From Lactiplantibacillus brownii (GTDB lineage: Bacteria > Bacillota > Bacilli > Lactobacillales > Lactobacillaceae), in NCBI RefSeq assembly GCF_031085375.1, contig NZ_JAVCWF010000002.1, positions 1-61,224 on the forward strand: a DNA stretch of 61,224 bases, given 5' to 3'. This document shows, piece after piece, positions 7,395 through 16,669 of the stretch. A program made the translations under genes and the position numbers. Positions within the stretch are counted from its first letter, which is position 1, and each line of letters opens with the position of its first letter. The notes under the pieces are model-generated. The model was not told the origin of the DNA. It searched no databases and worked only from the letters and a program-made list of their open reading frames with translations.

Positions 7395-9410
7395 ATGAGT
7401 TTTGGCGATAAGGTCATAGATTTGTTCATGCCAACCAAAAACGAAAGTCAGCAAAATAGTGAACCAGCGGTTAATAAACAAAAACCGGAGGTTGAAGACT
7501 TTACCAAGCTGATTGATCGCGATAGCTTGCATTCACTATTCCCGTTTAGCTGGGAACAGTACCCCACCTACGTCCAGTCGGGGGAGAATTTTATTCGGGT
7601 GTTAGCGATTGCTGACTATCCCAAGCGGGTTTACGGCAACTGGTTGTCAGAATTGAAGCGTAAAAAAGGCGTTATCGATATTGTGCAATATATCGACAGC
7701 GCCAGTAACAATTCAATGATTACCTATTACAAGAAGACGATTCAAAATAAGGAAGCGCAGAAGCTGAATACGTTCGACCCGTATAAAAAGAAGATTCTGC
7801 AAAACTACATTGATTCGGCCAACATGCAACTAGATAAATACCTTGATAATTCTACCACATTTGTCTATCAACATATGTTGGTTTATCTGCGGGCTAACAG
7901 TTTAGCAGAATTAGATGACTTAACCGAGAACGTCAAGAATACGTTGATTAAACTACAAATGAAGCCCTTAGTGCCCGTTAAAGCAACCTTTCAAGCTTTC
8001 TGGTCAACCATGCCAATTAACGAGAACCTCATGGGGGATTACACCTATAAAGAAAGTAATACCGAAGTCGCCAGCAGCATGTTTCCCTTTGACGACGCGG
8101 AGATTTTGGACTTGAAGCCTAGATCTGATATTGAAGGGGTTAACAAAGATACCAACAGCTTAATTGCCGTAGATATGCTGGATCGCAACAAGACCCTTAA
8201 TCAAAATCAAGTCATTATCGGGACTTCCGGGGTTGGTAAAACCACCTATATGATTCAGAAAATCCTACGCTACGCCATTCAAGACTATCAAATCTACATT
8301 ATTGATCCGGAAAACGAATATACCAAGATTGTCGAAGCCCTAGGTGGGGCAGTCTTGCACTTAACTTCTAATGCTAAGTACAAAATTAACCCGCTCCAAA
8401 TTTTCTCCGAAGAAATCCTCAGCGCTGATGAGGCGGTCACGAACCTTGATTTACTAGTCAAAGATAAAATCCAGCGATTAAAGGGGTTCTTTGAAGTCCT
8501 TAAAACCGGGATTACCCAAGTTGAACTGGCAATCCTTGATGATGTTGTTAAACAAGCTTACGTCAACAGTGGCGTTTTGAAATACAGCCGCTTGAAAGAA
8601 ATTAAAGACGATCAGTGGCCGACCTTATCCAATGTTTATGACGAGTTGGAAAAATTGGCTGATAAGGACGCTGACAAATTCGGTCGGGTTAAAGACTTCT
8701 ACTATATTTTAGGCAGTTATACCCGTGGCTCTAACAGCCTATTTGACGGCCACACCAACGTTAACTTAAAAGGGAAAATCATTTCCTTTGATTTGAAACC
8801 GCTACAAAGTGAACAGGAAGTCCAATCAGCGGCCTATCTGAATACTTTTCAGTATCTATGGGACGAAATTACCAAAGATCGGCATAACCGCAAGAAATTA
8901 TTTGTTGATGAATTTCACTTTTTAACCTTGCACAAAGCCGCTGCCACCTTTTTCCATCAAGCCTACAAGCGGTTCAGAAAGTACAATGCCGGGGCGATTG
9001 CCGGAACGCAACAAATTCAAGATGTGATCGAAGGAACAACAGATACTGGGCAGAATATTGGGGAAGCCATTATTGGGAACTCCTATACCAAGGTGTTCTT
9101 TGGCCTGGACGGTAAAGGCGTTGATGATGTGATTACTAAGTTAAGAATGACGTTCTCGGATAAAGAAAAGAAGTTACTAGAACGCCGTAGACAAGGCGAA
9201 GCCCTGATGATTTATGGCAGTCAACGCGCCTTTATGAAAGTCGAGTTGACCGAAGAAGAACTACGGCTAATTGATCCCGAAGCTTACCAAGAAAAATACA
9301 ACTGTGAGACAGCCATTCAACCGGATTATCAAAAGCGCGTGGTCTTAACCCCCAGTGAAGTTGACGCTTTGACCACTACCGAAGAGGAAGGAGGGACTTT
9401 AAATGAGTAA
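7395..9410 (+). CDS. trsE: VirB4-family ATPase (TrsE/TraE)
   Basis: Hexameric ATPase that powers assembly and transfer through the type IV secretion channel. 671 aa. Walker A is GTSGVGKTTYM near residue 278; Walker B is LFVDEFHFL near 500; downstream NAGAIAGTQQIQDVIE is the conserved sensor-type region. The N-terminal 230 residues are the CagE/VirB4 domain. ATG follows AGGAGG. The gene overlaps the next by 8 bases and sits in the core of the operon. Confidence 0.92.
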   Translation: MSFGDKVIDLFMPTKNESQQNSEPAVNKQKPEVEDFTKLIDRDSLHSLFPFSWEQYPTYVQSGENFIRVLAIADYPKRVYGNWLSELKRKKGVIDIVQYIDSASNNSMITYYKKTIQNKEAQKLNTFDPYKKKILQNYIDSANMQLDKYLDNSTTFVYQHMLVYLRANSLAELDDLTENVKNTLIKLQMKPLVPVKATFQAFWSTMPINENLMGDYTYKESNTEVASSMFPFDDAEILDLKPRSDIEGVNKDTNSLIAVDMLDRNKTLNQNQVIIGTSGVGKTTYMIQKILRYAIQDYQIYIIDPENEYTKIVEALGGAVLHLTSNAKYKINPLQIFSEEILSADEAVTNLDLLVKDKIQRLKGFFEVLKTGITQVELAILDDVVKQAYVNSGVLKYSRLKEIKDDQWPTLSNVYDELEKLADKDADKFGRVKDFYYILGSYTRGSNSLFDGHTNVNLKGKIISFDLKPLQSEQEVQSAAYLNTFQYLWDEITKDRHNRKKLFVDEFHFLTLHKAAATFFHQAYKRFRKYNAGAIAGTQQIQDVIEGTTDTGQNIGEAIIGNSYTKVFFGLDGKGVDDVITKLRMTFSDKEKKLLERRRQGEALMIYGSQRAFMKVELTEEELRLIDPEAYQEKYNCETAIQPDYQKRVVLTPSEVDALTTTEEEGGTLNE

Positions 9411-10821
9411 ATCAAATCAGCTATTAAATATCGAGGTCGGTACGTTCAAGCGACAAGGGAACCAGTTAATCCTCGAACTCAATCACAATCAGTTTCGATA
9501 TGACCAGTTGAGTGAGCTAAACGAATTAAAACAAACTGATTCCAAGTTCTTGCAGTTAGTCAACGTGGTTGAGCAAGGCCAGAAGGTCGTTTTAACTTAT
9601 ACCTTGCCGGATAAGGTCAGATCATTAAAGGAATTACCGCAGGAAAATAAGGCGATCCGGGCAGCCATTGCCAAGAAAATTATGGCGCAAAAGGTGGTTG
9701 CTGATAGCCAGTATCATATTGCGTTAAATCCAGCTAATCTGTGGTATTACCCCATGCAACATGTTTGGTACGCCTATCGCGCCAATGAACTCATGCCTTA
9801 TGATGACAAACATAGCAACTTAGCCAAATACAAAGCGCTGATTCTATTTTGCTTGACGGGGACGCCCTATGAACGGCTACTAAGCAATCCTAAAGAAGCC
9901 CTAGCTAAACACCCTGATGACTATTTACAACAAGTAGCTAAAGCTACGTCGTTAAATGAGTTAACGGAAGTGGTTAACGGCATTGAGGACTTTGTGAGTT
10001 ATCACGAATGGCAGGAAGTTGAAACGGCCCAGCAGAAAACCAAACAACGTTTATGGTTGAGCGTGGCCGGAGTGGCGATTGTGGCCGTTTTGGCCGTCGG
10101 CTTAGTCCATAAAAGTGACGAACGGCAATATCAGAGCTTAGCTAACCAGAACCAAGCCCAGGTCACGCGATTAAAATATAGCGGCCAAATTCAAACTGCT
10201 TTAAATGATCGGAAGTGGTCGGAAGCGCAAAAAGATATGCAACGGGCCGGCTACCCTGCAACTAAGCAAGTCAATGTCTTTTTAAAGCATGGTCAGTACC
10301 AGCAAGCCTTAAAGGTTGATCCAAGTCAGTTGAACAAGGTTGTTAACACGGCTTATGCCAACAAAGATAGTAGCCAAGTGGCTGATTGGCAGTTGCCAAC
10401 TAAGGCGACGAGCAAGCAAAAAGACCAATTGCAACTCGAAAAAGCGATTGTTAACTACGATACCAATACGCTCAATAACCAATTATCCTTTACGACGAAC
10501 GGTGATGTTTTATTGAGAATGGGGCAAGCTTTCCTCGCCCATAACGATACGCAAGACGCCCAGACCGTCCAAACCAAATTAGCCGGCGTGAACAGTCCTA
10601 AAGCTAAGTATTTAAAAGCCCTGTTAAGTCTCAATTCCGCTAAGAACGAAGTTAACGACGCGCAAAAGAAGTTAGATGACGCCAACAAGATTGATGGCAG
10701 TAAAGATAAGGATAAAGACAAGAAGGTGGATTCGGCTAAGGCTGATCTAAAGAATGCGCAGAGCGACCAATCGGCAGCGCAAAAACAAGTTGATCAGGCC
10801 AAGCACAAAGTGGGTGATTAA
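9403..10821 (+). CDS. TrsF-like protein with EssB/YukC-like domain
   Basis: 472 aa. A cytoplasmic N-terminal domain (about 1-210) is followed by one membrane helix (LWLSVAGVAIVAVLAVGLV, about 215-233) and an extracytoplasmic alpha-helical, repeat-rich region ending in DKDKDKK coiled coil. The domain order and the phrases NLWYYPMQHVWYAYRANEL and YKALILFCLTGTPYERLL resemble EssB/YukC, the pseudokinase-fold subunit of type VII secretion. It lies between VirB4 and the cell-wall hydrolase, so it likely bridges ATPase and wall. The homology is judged by eye. Confidence 0.6.
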   Translation: MSKSNQLLNIEVGTFKRQGNQLILELNHNQFRYDQLSELNELKQTDSKFLQLVNVVEQGQKVVLTYTLPDKVRSLKELPQENKAIRAAIAKKIMAQKVVADSQYHIALNPANLWYYPMQHVWYAYRANELMPYDDKHSNLAKYKALILFCLTGTPYERLLSNPKEALAKHPDDYLQQVAKATSLNELTEVVNGIEDFVSYHEWQEVETAQQKTKQRLWLSVAGVAIVAVLAVGLVHKSDERQYQSLANQNQAQVTRLKYSGQIQTALNDRKWSEAQKDMQRAGYPATKQVNVFLKHGQYQQALKVDPSQLNKVVNTAYANKDSSQVADWQLPTKATSKQKDQLQLEKAIVNYDTNTLNNQLSFTTNGDVLLRMGQAFLAHNDTQDAQTVQTKLAGVNSPKAKYLKALLSLNSAKNEVNDAQKKLDDANKIDGSKDKDKDKKVDSAKADLKNAQSDQSAAQKQVDQAKHKVGD

Positions 10822-11976
10822 ATGCAGGTATTGTCGTTTGAATATAAGAAAAAGAAGTGGAAGTTGATTGCTTATATTGTGGGCGGTGCCATTCTGCTAA
10901 TCGTCTTGCTGATCGCCGCAATTACTGGTCAGCTACAAGAAAACAGTTGTGATAACTCAACCACCACAGAGACGCAATTGGATAGTAAGAGCATGACAGA
11001 AAATGCCAAAAATATCTATGCGCACTGGAAACAGAAGTATGGCGCCACCCCACAAGCGGCCGCCGGGATCTTAGGGGTCTTACAACTAGAAAGTCGCCTT
11101 GATCCCAATTCGGTTAATTCAAGCTCCGGGGCCACGGGCTTAGCCCAGTGGTTAGGCGGTCGAAAGGATAAGCTGGAAGACTTAGCCCACAAGGAAAACA
11201 AACCAGCGACCAATCTCGGGGTACAGTTGGATTATCTCGACCAAGAATTGAACAGTAGTTACTATGCGTCAAACAAGCAGATCTTTAAATATACGGACGT
11301 GCACAAAGCGACGAAAGCCTGGCTAATGGATTATGAGGGTATGAGTAAGAACCCGGAACAATGGTATCTAAGCCAAAGATACGGATATGCCGATCACTGG
11401 TATTCCGTGTTGGGTGCGAGTGATCCAGTGGCCGGAAACACCTTAGACAATGCGAGTTCCGGAGATCTGACCGAACTAGGTTGTGATAGTGACCCAAGCT
11501 ATTCCGGCGGTAGTATCGTCAAAAATGCGGAAAGTATGAAAGGCGATTTCTACTATGTTCAAACCCACCCTAGCCCTGATTTAGGTAGCGATTTAAAGAA
11601 CCCTAACAAAACCGGTGGAACCGATTGTTCAGGCTTTGTCTGGTTAGCCCTGAATAAGGCTGGTTACAAGGTACCGGCCAATATGGGCTGGTTTACCGGC
11701 ACGATGGCTAGTGACGCCAAAGGCAGCCATCAATACTTGAAACAAATCAGTGAAAATGACGCGAAAGCCGGCGATATTGTGATTGTTAATCAAGGCGCGG
11801 GAGCCGGCAACAACGGCCATACTGCTATTCTGTTAGGAAAATGGCAAGGTAAAGCCACCAAGATCATTGAGCAAGGTGGTGTAGGCGACAAGGTTAACGA
11901 AAGCACATTTGGCACCGCGTTTTATAGCTTATTGAACGGTAGTGATGTGACGTTAGCCCGGCCAATCAAGAAGTAA
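10822..11976 (+). CDS. Two-domain peptidoglycan hydrolase of the mating channel (TrsG-like)
   Basis: Opens the cell wall for channel assembly. One N-terminal membrane anchor (IAYIVGGAILLIVLLIAAI). Residues about 55-195 form a lysozyme/transglycosylase-like domain (AAGILGVLQLESRLDPNSV, SGATGLAQWLGGR with a probable catalytic Glu in LQLESR). Residues about 230-384 form an NlpC/P60 endopeptidase domain: nucleophile in TDCSGFVWLALN and His in NNGHTAILLG. 384 aa, as expected for the TraG/VirB1-like hydrolases of Gram-positive systems. Start directly after the previous stop. Confidence 0.88.
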   Translation: MQVLSFEYKKKKWKLIAYIVGGAILLIVLLIAAITGQLQENSCDNSTTTETQLDSKSMTENAKNIYAHWKQKYGATPQAAAGILGVLQLESRLDPNSVNSSSGATGLAQWLGGRKDKLEDLAHKENKPATNLGVQLDYLDQELNSSYYASNKQIFKYTDVHKATKAWLMDYEGMSKNPEQWYLSQRYGYADHWYSVLGASDPVAGNTLDNASSGDLTELGCDSDPSYSGGSIVKNAESMKGDFYYVQTHPSPDLGSDLKNPNKTGGTDCSGFVWLALNKAGYKVPANMGWFTGTMASDAKGSHQYLKQISENDAKAGDIVIVNQGAGAGNNGHTAILLGKWQGKATKIIEQGGVGDKVNESTFGTAFYSLLNGSDVTLARPIKK

Positions 11977-11990
11977 GGAGGGATAAACAA

Positions 11991-12608
11991 ATGAAGCGTA
12001 GCGTGGTTTTAAGTGTGGTGATTGGTAGCTTGATCTTAGTTATGTCATTAGGGGCGAATGCCTATCAGCATAGCCAAATTAAGCAGGCACAACAACAGAT
12101 TAGTCGCTTACAACAACAAAAGCGTCAAGTCAGCCGGCAATTGACTAAAACCAACCAACAAAAGCAGTTATTGAGCACCCAAATTGACAGTTATAAGACC
12201 TACCAAAATAATAAGGACAAAAGTCAGGCTGAACTTAGCTTTAATACGGTGGTCACCAAGTTCTTTAAGGTCATGAATAACTTTAAGCCCAAGACCTACG
12301 GTCAGCGCAAAGATGGGGTTAAAGACTTGATTTCCGACAAATTGTACCAGCAATACTTTTCAAATAAAGGCACGTATGGTGATAGCAATAGTGTTTCAGC
12401 CAAATTAGATCAGCTGAACCTGTATACACAAAGTAAGCAGGGGCAAAACATGAAGGGCTTGGCCGTCGTCAGTTATGAAAGTAAGAGTGGCGACAACGAC
12501 TGGCAAAAGGCGACGGTGCTTTATCAAGTGACTTACGATACCACCACGAATCGAATCACCGCAGTCCAAAACTTAGGCAGTAGTTTTAAAGCCAGTGACC
12601 TTAATTAA
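11991..12608 (+). CDS. VirB8/TcpC-like membrane protein of the mating channel
   Basis: 205 aa. An N-terminal membrane helix (VVLSVVIGSLILVMSLGANAY) is followed by a Gln-rich coiled coil (about 25-70) and a globular C-terminal region (75-205) of alpha+beta type. This order (TM, coiled coil, NTF2-like domain) is that of VirB8-like scaffold proteins such as TcpC and TraM. Good AAGGAGGG ribosome site. The stop overlaps the next gene. No sequence motif proves the fold; the call rests on topology and position. Confidence 0.55.
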   Translation: MKRSVVLSVVIGSLILVMSLGANAYQHSQIKQAQQQISRLQQQKRQVSRQLTKTNQQKQLLSTQIDSYKTYQNNKDKSQAELSFNTVVTKFFKVMNNFKPKTYGQRKDGVKDLISDKLYQQYFSNKGTYGDSNSVSAKLDQLNLYTQSKQGQNMKGLAVVSYESKSGDNDWQKATVLYQVTYDTTTNRITAVQNLGSSFKASDLN

Positions 12609-12963
12609 GCGGGTTGGTAAAGCCCTAGCGGTAATCGTGGTGGTTTTAGCCGTTGGCGGGTTTGCCAGTCATCAATATGTCAACCACGTAGAAAAGCAGC
12701 GACCAATCGTGACTTTAGCTAAGCACCCTAAAAAAGTGTTGTTCTTCTATCGCGATGATTGCCCGGATTGCCAATCGATCTTTCATCAGATTTATTGGCA
12801 CAACGCAATTAGTCACAACATCATCTTGATTAACATGAATCAACCCAAAAATCGGCATTACATTCAAAAATATCAACTAACGGCGGTGCCAACCTTGATT
12901 CATGGCAAGCAACGGTACACCGGTAACAACCAACAAAGAATTAAACAGATAGTAGGTGATTAG
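12595..12963 (+). CDS. Membrane-anchored thioredoxin-fold protein
   Basis: 122 aa. A membrane helix (ALAVIVVVLAVGGFASHQYV) anchors an extracytoplasmic thioredoxin-like domain with CPDC active site (VLFFYRDDCPDCQSIF) and the cis-proline segment TAVPTLIHGKQ. It probably makes or isomerises disulfides in secreted mating-channel proteins or in the hydrolase. The start is GTG 12595, overlapping the previous gene by 14 bases, with only a weak ribosome site. Similar small thioredoxins occur in lactobacillar tra operons. Confidence 0.75.
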   Translation: MTLIKRVGKALAVIVVVLAVGGFASHQYVNHVEKQRPIVTLAKHPKKVLFFYRDDCPDCQSIFHQIYWHNAISHNIILINMNQPKNRHYIQKYQLTAVPTLIHGKQRYTGNNQQRIKQIVGD

Positions 12964-13434
12964 ATGAAAGACAAATTATTAAACAGCGTTAAAGCCAGTT
13001 GGCCGTATCTACTAACGCTAATCATTGGCTTGTATTTAGCGGAGATCTTAGCTGGAGCTGTCATGGCCTTGTCCCGTTATAAGCTAACCTTTGCGGATCA
13101 TATGCCAACCGTATTAAAACAATTAGCTTTACACCCCTGGCACTATTACAACTTGTATTTGGGCCAAAAGAACCCAGTACTAATTATTGTCAGTGTCGCC
13201 GTGATCCTATACACCATCTATTTTGCCTTGAAACGAAATAGCAAACATAAATCGTGGGAAACTGCGGACACTGAAACCCACGGGAGTGCGACCTGGGGTG
13301 ATCTAAAAGAGTTGAGTGACCATTACTTTAGTATCAATGCCAAAGACCTCACCACAGCATTTAACAAGAGTACCAAGTCAGAAATTCTCAAATCATTAGT
13401 GGATCGAGAAAAGTCAGCGAAAGGGGGAGATTAA
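12964..13434 (+). CDS. TrsJ-like membrane half of a split coupling protein
   Basis: 156 aa with two membrane helices (PYLLTLIIGLYLAEILAGAVM and VLIIVSVAVILYTIYFAL) and the cytoplasmic motif ETADTETHGSATWGD, which in intact VirD4/TraG proteins lies between the membrane region and the nucleotide-binding domain. The next gene starts right after and contains the ATPase part without membrane segments. The two together equal one VirD4, so this is a split coupling protein, as in pSK41/pMRC01-like regions (TrsJ-TrsK). The split is natural, not a frameshift: the second gene has its own GGGGGAG site. Confidence 0.7.
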   Translation: MKDKLLNSVKASWPYLLTLIIGLYLAEILAGAVMALSRYKLTFADHMPTVLKQLALHPWHYYNLYLGQKNPVLIIVSVAVILYTIYFALKRNSKHKSWETADTETHGSATWGDLKELSDHYFSINAKDLTTAFNKSTKSEILKSLVDREKSAKGGD

Positions 13435-13435
13435 C

Positions 13436-14986
13436 ATGAATGGGACAATTTTAGGGATCGTAGATAAACAGATTGTTTACCAGAATAATAGTACCAAACC
13501 CAACCGGAACATTTTTGTGGTCGGGGGCCCTGGATCATATAAGACCCAGTCAGTCGTCATTACCAACCTGTTTAACGAAACGGAGAACAGCATTGTCGTA
13601 ACCGACCCGAAAGGTGAATTATACGAAAAGACGGCCGGTGTCAAACTAGCCCAAGGCTATCAAGTACATGTCGTCAACTTTGCCAACATGGCGCACAGTG
13701 ATCGCTACAATCCTTTTGATTATATTCAACGGGATATTCAAGCTGAAACCGTCGCCACCAAGATCGTTCAGAGTGAAAATGCCGAAGGCAAAAAAGATGT
13801 GTGGTTTAGTACCCAAAGACAGCTTTTGAAGGCTTTAATCCTGTTTGTCATGAACCACCGATCACCGGAACAACGGAATTTGGCCGGTGTGACCCAAGTA
13901 TTGCAAGAAAACGATGTCGAAGCCGAGGAAAAGGGTGCAGATAGTCCGTTAGACACCTTGTTTCTTGATTTAACCATGACTGATCCAGCAAGACGCGCTT
14001 ATGAGTTAGGGTTCAAAAAGGCCAAGGGGGAAATGAAAGCTAGTATTATTGAAAGTTTGCTGGCAACCATTTCGAAGTTTGTCGATCAAGAAGTGGCCGA
14101 CTTTACCAGCTTTTCAGATTTTGATTTAAAAGAGATTGGCAACGACAAAGTGGTGCTATATGTGATTATTCCCGTGATGGATAACACTTATGAAAGCTTC
14201 ATCAATCTGTTTTTCTCACAATTGTTTGATGAATTATACAAACTAGCCGCCGATCATCACGCTAAATTACCCCACCAAGTCGACTTTATCCTTGATGAAT
14301 TTGTCAATTTAGGCAAGTTTCCCAAGTATGAGGAGTTCCTAGCGACGTGTCGAGGGTACGGTATTGGCGTGACGACCATTTGTCAGACCTTAACCCAGCT
14401 ACAAGCCTTGTATGGCAAGGATAAAGCCGAGAGTATCTTAGGTAATCATGCCGTTAAAATTTGCTTGAATGCCGCTAATGATGTGACTGCGAAATACTTT
14501 AGTGATTTGTTAGGTAAATCGACCGTAAAAGTGGAAACCGGTAGTGAGAGTACCAGTCATAGCAAGGAAGAGAGTCATAGTAAAAGCGATAGTTACAGCT
14601 ATACGAGCCGTTCGCTGATGACACCTGATGAAATTATGCGTATGCCCGAAGATCAGAGCTTATTAATCTTTAGTAATGCGCGACCAGTCAAAGCTACAAA
14701 AGCGTTCCAATTTAAACTATTTCCGGGGGCCGATCATTTGGTTAACTTGTCACAGAACGATTATCAAGGCCAACCAGAAACCAGTCAAGAAACCAACTTT
14801 AAGGATAAGGTAGAAAAATGGAAAGCAAAATTAAAGGAGACTGCTCAAAAAGAAGCCGCAAACGAGATGTCTCAAACAGAGGAGGAGCAACAACAGGACA
14901 ACCTAGACAGCGACTTAGAAAGAGTTTCAAATAAAGATAGTCAAACAGAGGCGCCAAAAGAAGACGACAACAACCTACTTGGATAA
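13436..14986 (+). CDS. trsK: VirD4/TraG-family coupling protein ATPase
   Basis: Couples the relaxase-DNA complex to the channel. 516 aa. Walker A is VGGPGSYKTQSVV near residue 25; the following VVTDPKGELYEKT and Walker B VDFILDEFVNLGKFP near 285 are typical of the TraG/TraD family, as is GVTTICQTLTQLQALYG. No membrane segment; this is supplied by the preceding gene. The last 60 residues are acidic and low-complexity (TEEEQQQDNLDSD), perhaps a relaxase-docking tail. Its stop overlaps the sequence around the next ribosome site. Confidence 0.9.
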   Translation: MNGTILGIVDKQIVYQNNSTKPNRNIFVVGGPGSYKTQSVVITNLFNETENSIVVTDPKGELYEKTAGVKLAQGYQVHVVNFANMAHSDRYNPFDYIQRDIQAETVATKIVQSENAEGKKDVWFSTQRQLLKALILFVMNHRSPEQRNLAGVTQVLQENDVEAEEKGADSPLDTLFLDLTMTDPARRAYELGFKKAKGEMKASIIESLLATISKFVDQEVADFTSFSDFDLKEIGNDKVVLYVIIPVMDNTYESFINLFFSQLFDELYKLAADHHAKLPHQVDFILDEFVNLGKFPKYEEFLATCRGYGIGVTTICQTLTQLQALYGKDKAESILGNHAVKICLNAANDVTAKYFSDLLGKSTVKVETGSESTSHSKEESHSKSDSYSYTSRSLMTPDEIMRMPEDQSLLIFSNARPVKATKAFQFKLFPGADHLVNLSQNDYQGQPETSQETNFKDKVEKWKAKLKETAQKEAANEMSQTEEEQQQDNLDSDLERVSNKDSQTEAPKEDDNNLLG

Positions 14987-15000
14987 TGGAGGACATATTA

Positions 15001-15375
15001 ATGAAAAAATATCGCAAATATATAATCGCCGTGATGACAGTGTTACTGATTGCTGTTGGTCTTACCGCTTGCGGAAAGTCTACAGCACAAGATTTGCAAA
15101 GTAACAAATGGTATCTCAACCAAAAAGGTCAAAGCTACAAAACCCAATTCAATAAAAAAACAATGATTATTGAAAGCCCTTTGATGAATGTAAATGCCAC
15201 TTATTCAGTCAGCAATACTTCCGGTAAAGAATATTTAAAAGTAGATACTGATGATGAGAAAAATCAAAAGTTTGAATTAACTCAAATTAGCGATGGTTAT
15301 AAGGCTAAAGCAATTAATAAGTCTGCTAAAGCAGATAACGGATTAGGGAGTTTTGAATTGCAAAAAAGGAAGTGA
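15001..15375 (+). CDS. Small lipoprotein of the transfer operon
   Basis: 124 aa. ATG 15001 follows GGAGGACATATTA; an upstream in-frame start at 14986 is less likely. Signal peptide with lipobox LTAC (VLLIAVGLTACGKST), so the mature protein is lipid-anchored outside the membrane. The rest is a small beta-rich domain (NKWYLNQKGQSYKTQF, MIIESPLMNVNATYSV). Small lipoproteins in this position can act in surface exclusion or channel assembly, but no proof is visible. Base use is more AT-rich than its neighbours, suggesting later acquisition. Confidence 0.7.
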   Translation: MKKYRKYIIAVMTVLLIAVGLTACGKSTAQDLQSNKWYLNQKGQSYKTQFNKKTMIIESPLMNVNATYSVSNTSGKEYLKVDTDDEKNQKFELTQISDGYKAKAINKSAKADNGLGSFELQKRK

Positions 15376-15380
15376 TAGAT

Positions 15381-16238
15381 ATGTTTGTTTTAGGTGACAT
15401 TTCAGGATTAGTTCAGGGAGCGATTGCTAAATTTTTTGAATGGGCATTATCTGGTTTGCTGGACGGTTTATTCAACATCTGCAAGGCCATTATTGACCAA
15501 GCCAATCAAAGTTTGCCAATTGTTAAAACGTGGTATGCCATCTTCCTGTCCTTTGCGACATCGTTAGTAGTCGTGGTTGTCCTTGGGCGTATTGTGATGA
15601 CAATTCTAAAAGAGGCGGACGAAAGCACCGATGTCACTTGGGCTAATATCATCATGGACGGGATTAAATCAGCGGCCGTAATCCCAGTATTCGTGTTCTT
15701 ACAGGGCTTTATTCAAGGTTCAATTACCTTGCCCCTGCTAAAGTATATGTTTAGTTCTGATCAGAAGTTTACTGCTAAATCAATTACCGGTATGAATAAG
15801 GTTCCTGGGTTAAAAGATGTTGGTATTTCACTACCCTTACAGATTTTGTTTCTACTAATCTTCACTGTCGTAACCGTCGTGTTCTTTATCAAGATGTGTG
15901 TGTTTGTGGCTGATATGGCTTGGTACAACCTGACGATTCCTTTAGCTGCAATGAGCATGGCGACAGAAAGCTTTGATTACAGTGGCACGTGGTGGAAGAA
16001 GTACATTTATTACAATGCTTCTATTATTAGCCAGGTGCTTTGTATGTCACTATCAGTATGGTGTTTCACTAATATGGCTAAATACGGGTTTATTGCTTTT
16101 ATTGCTTCAATCGGATTCGGTTTTCTGGTGGTCAAAACACCTGACGCCGTTAAAGATTTTTGGGCTTCAACCGGTGTGACTAAAAGTGCTGGTATGGGTG
16201 CCATGAGAATGTTTCAAAATTATTTCCGTAACCACTAG
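15381..16238 (+). CDS. VirB6/TrbL-like polytopic membrane protein (TrsL-like)
   Basis: 285 aa with six to seven membrane helices, for example YAIFLSFATSLVVVVVLGRI, LPLQILFLLIFTVVTVVFFI and FIAFIASIGFGFLVV. ATG 15381 is chosen: AAGGAAG lies 8 bases before it, overlapping the preceding stop. Topology and length fit VirB6/TrbL, the core membrane pore subunit of type IV secretion. It keeps the tail PDAVKDFWASTGVTKSAGMG, common in Gram-positive homologues. Confidence 0.78.
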   Translation: MFVLGDISGLVQGAIAKFFEWALSGLLDGLFNICKAIIDQANQSLPIVKTWYAIFLSFATSLVVVVVLGRIVMTILKEADESTDVTWANIIMDGIKSAAVIPVFVFLQGFIQGSITLPLLKYMFSSDQKFTAKSITGMNKVPGLKDVGISLPLQILFLLIFTVVTVVFFIKMCVFVADMAWYNLTIPLAAMSMATESFDYSGTWWKKYIYYNASIISQVLCMSLSVWCFTNMAKYGFIAFIASIGFGFLVVKTPDAVKDFWASTGVTKSAGMGAMRMFQNYFRNH

Positions 16239-16252
16239 GAGGAAAAATAGTT

Positions 16253-16663
16253 ATGAAGAAAATCGCACACTGGTTATTGGAAAAAGCCAAAAAAGATATG
16301 CGAACCGACCCTTTTGCAACACCTTCACGGCGGACTAAGTTGTCTTACTATTTTGATAACTTAGTTAGCATGGTCTTCTATATAATGGGAATTTACCTCA
16401 TGTTAATGGATTTATACCAAGAGCTTTTCACGGCGAACCATACCGATTTTTTAGGAACTGCGCTAATGGCCTTAGTTTTACTGCTGGGTGGCTTATTATT
16501 CCGTTGGTCAGCCTATGCAGATCTCAAAGCCATCAACCGGTATCAACATTATTTGAAGCAACAATCGATAGAGCAACAACAAGAATTGCGCCGTGAAACT
16601 TGGTTGAAAGCATCTGAACAAGGCAAAACAGAATTAGAACAGAAGCTTAATCACAAGGAGTGA
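16253..16663 (+). CDS. Small two-helix membrane protein of the tra operon
   Basis: 136 aa. Two membrane helices (about 35-60, VSMVFYIMGIYLMLMDLY; 75-95, GTALMALVLLLGGLLF) with a basic amphipathic N-terminus and a charged C-terminal coiled coil (QQSIEQQQELRRETWLKASE). AGGAGG ribosome site. It lies between the VirB6-like gene and the topoisomerase gene, a position held by a TraM-like small gene in related regions. No family motif recognised. Confidence 0.6.
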   Translation: MKKIAHWLLEKAKKDMRTDPFATPSRRTKLSYYFDNLVSMVFYIMGIYLMLMDLYQELFTANHTDFLGTALMALVLLLGGLLFRWSAYADLKAINRYQHYLKQQSIEQQQELRRETWLKASEQGKTELEQKLNHKE

Positions 16664-16669
16664 ACGAAC

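Noticed and set aside
12964..14986. Frameshifted VirD4
   Set aside because: The second gene has its own strong ribosome site and the split is known in related tra regions.
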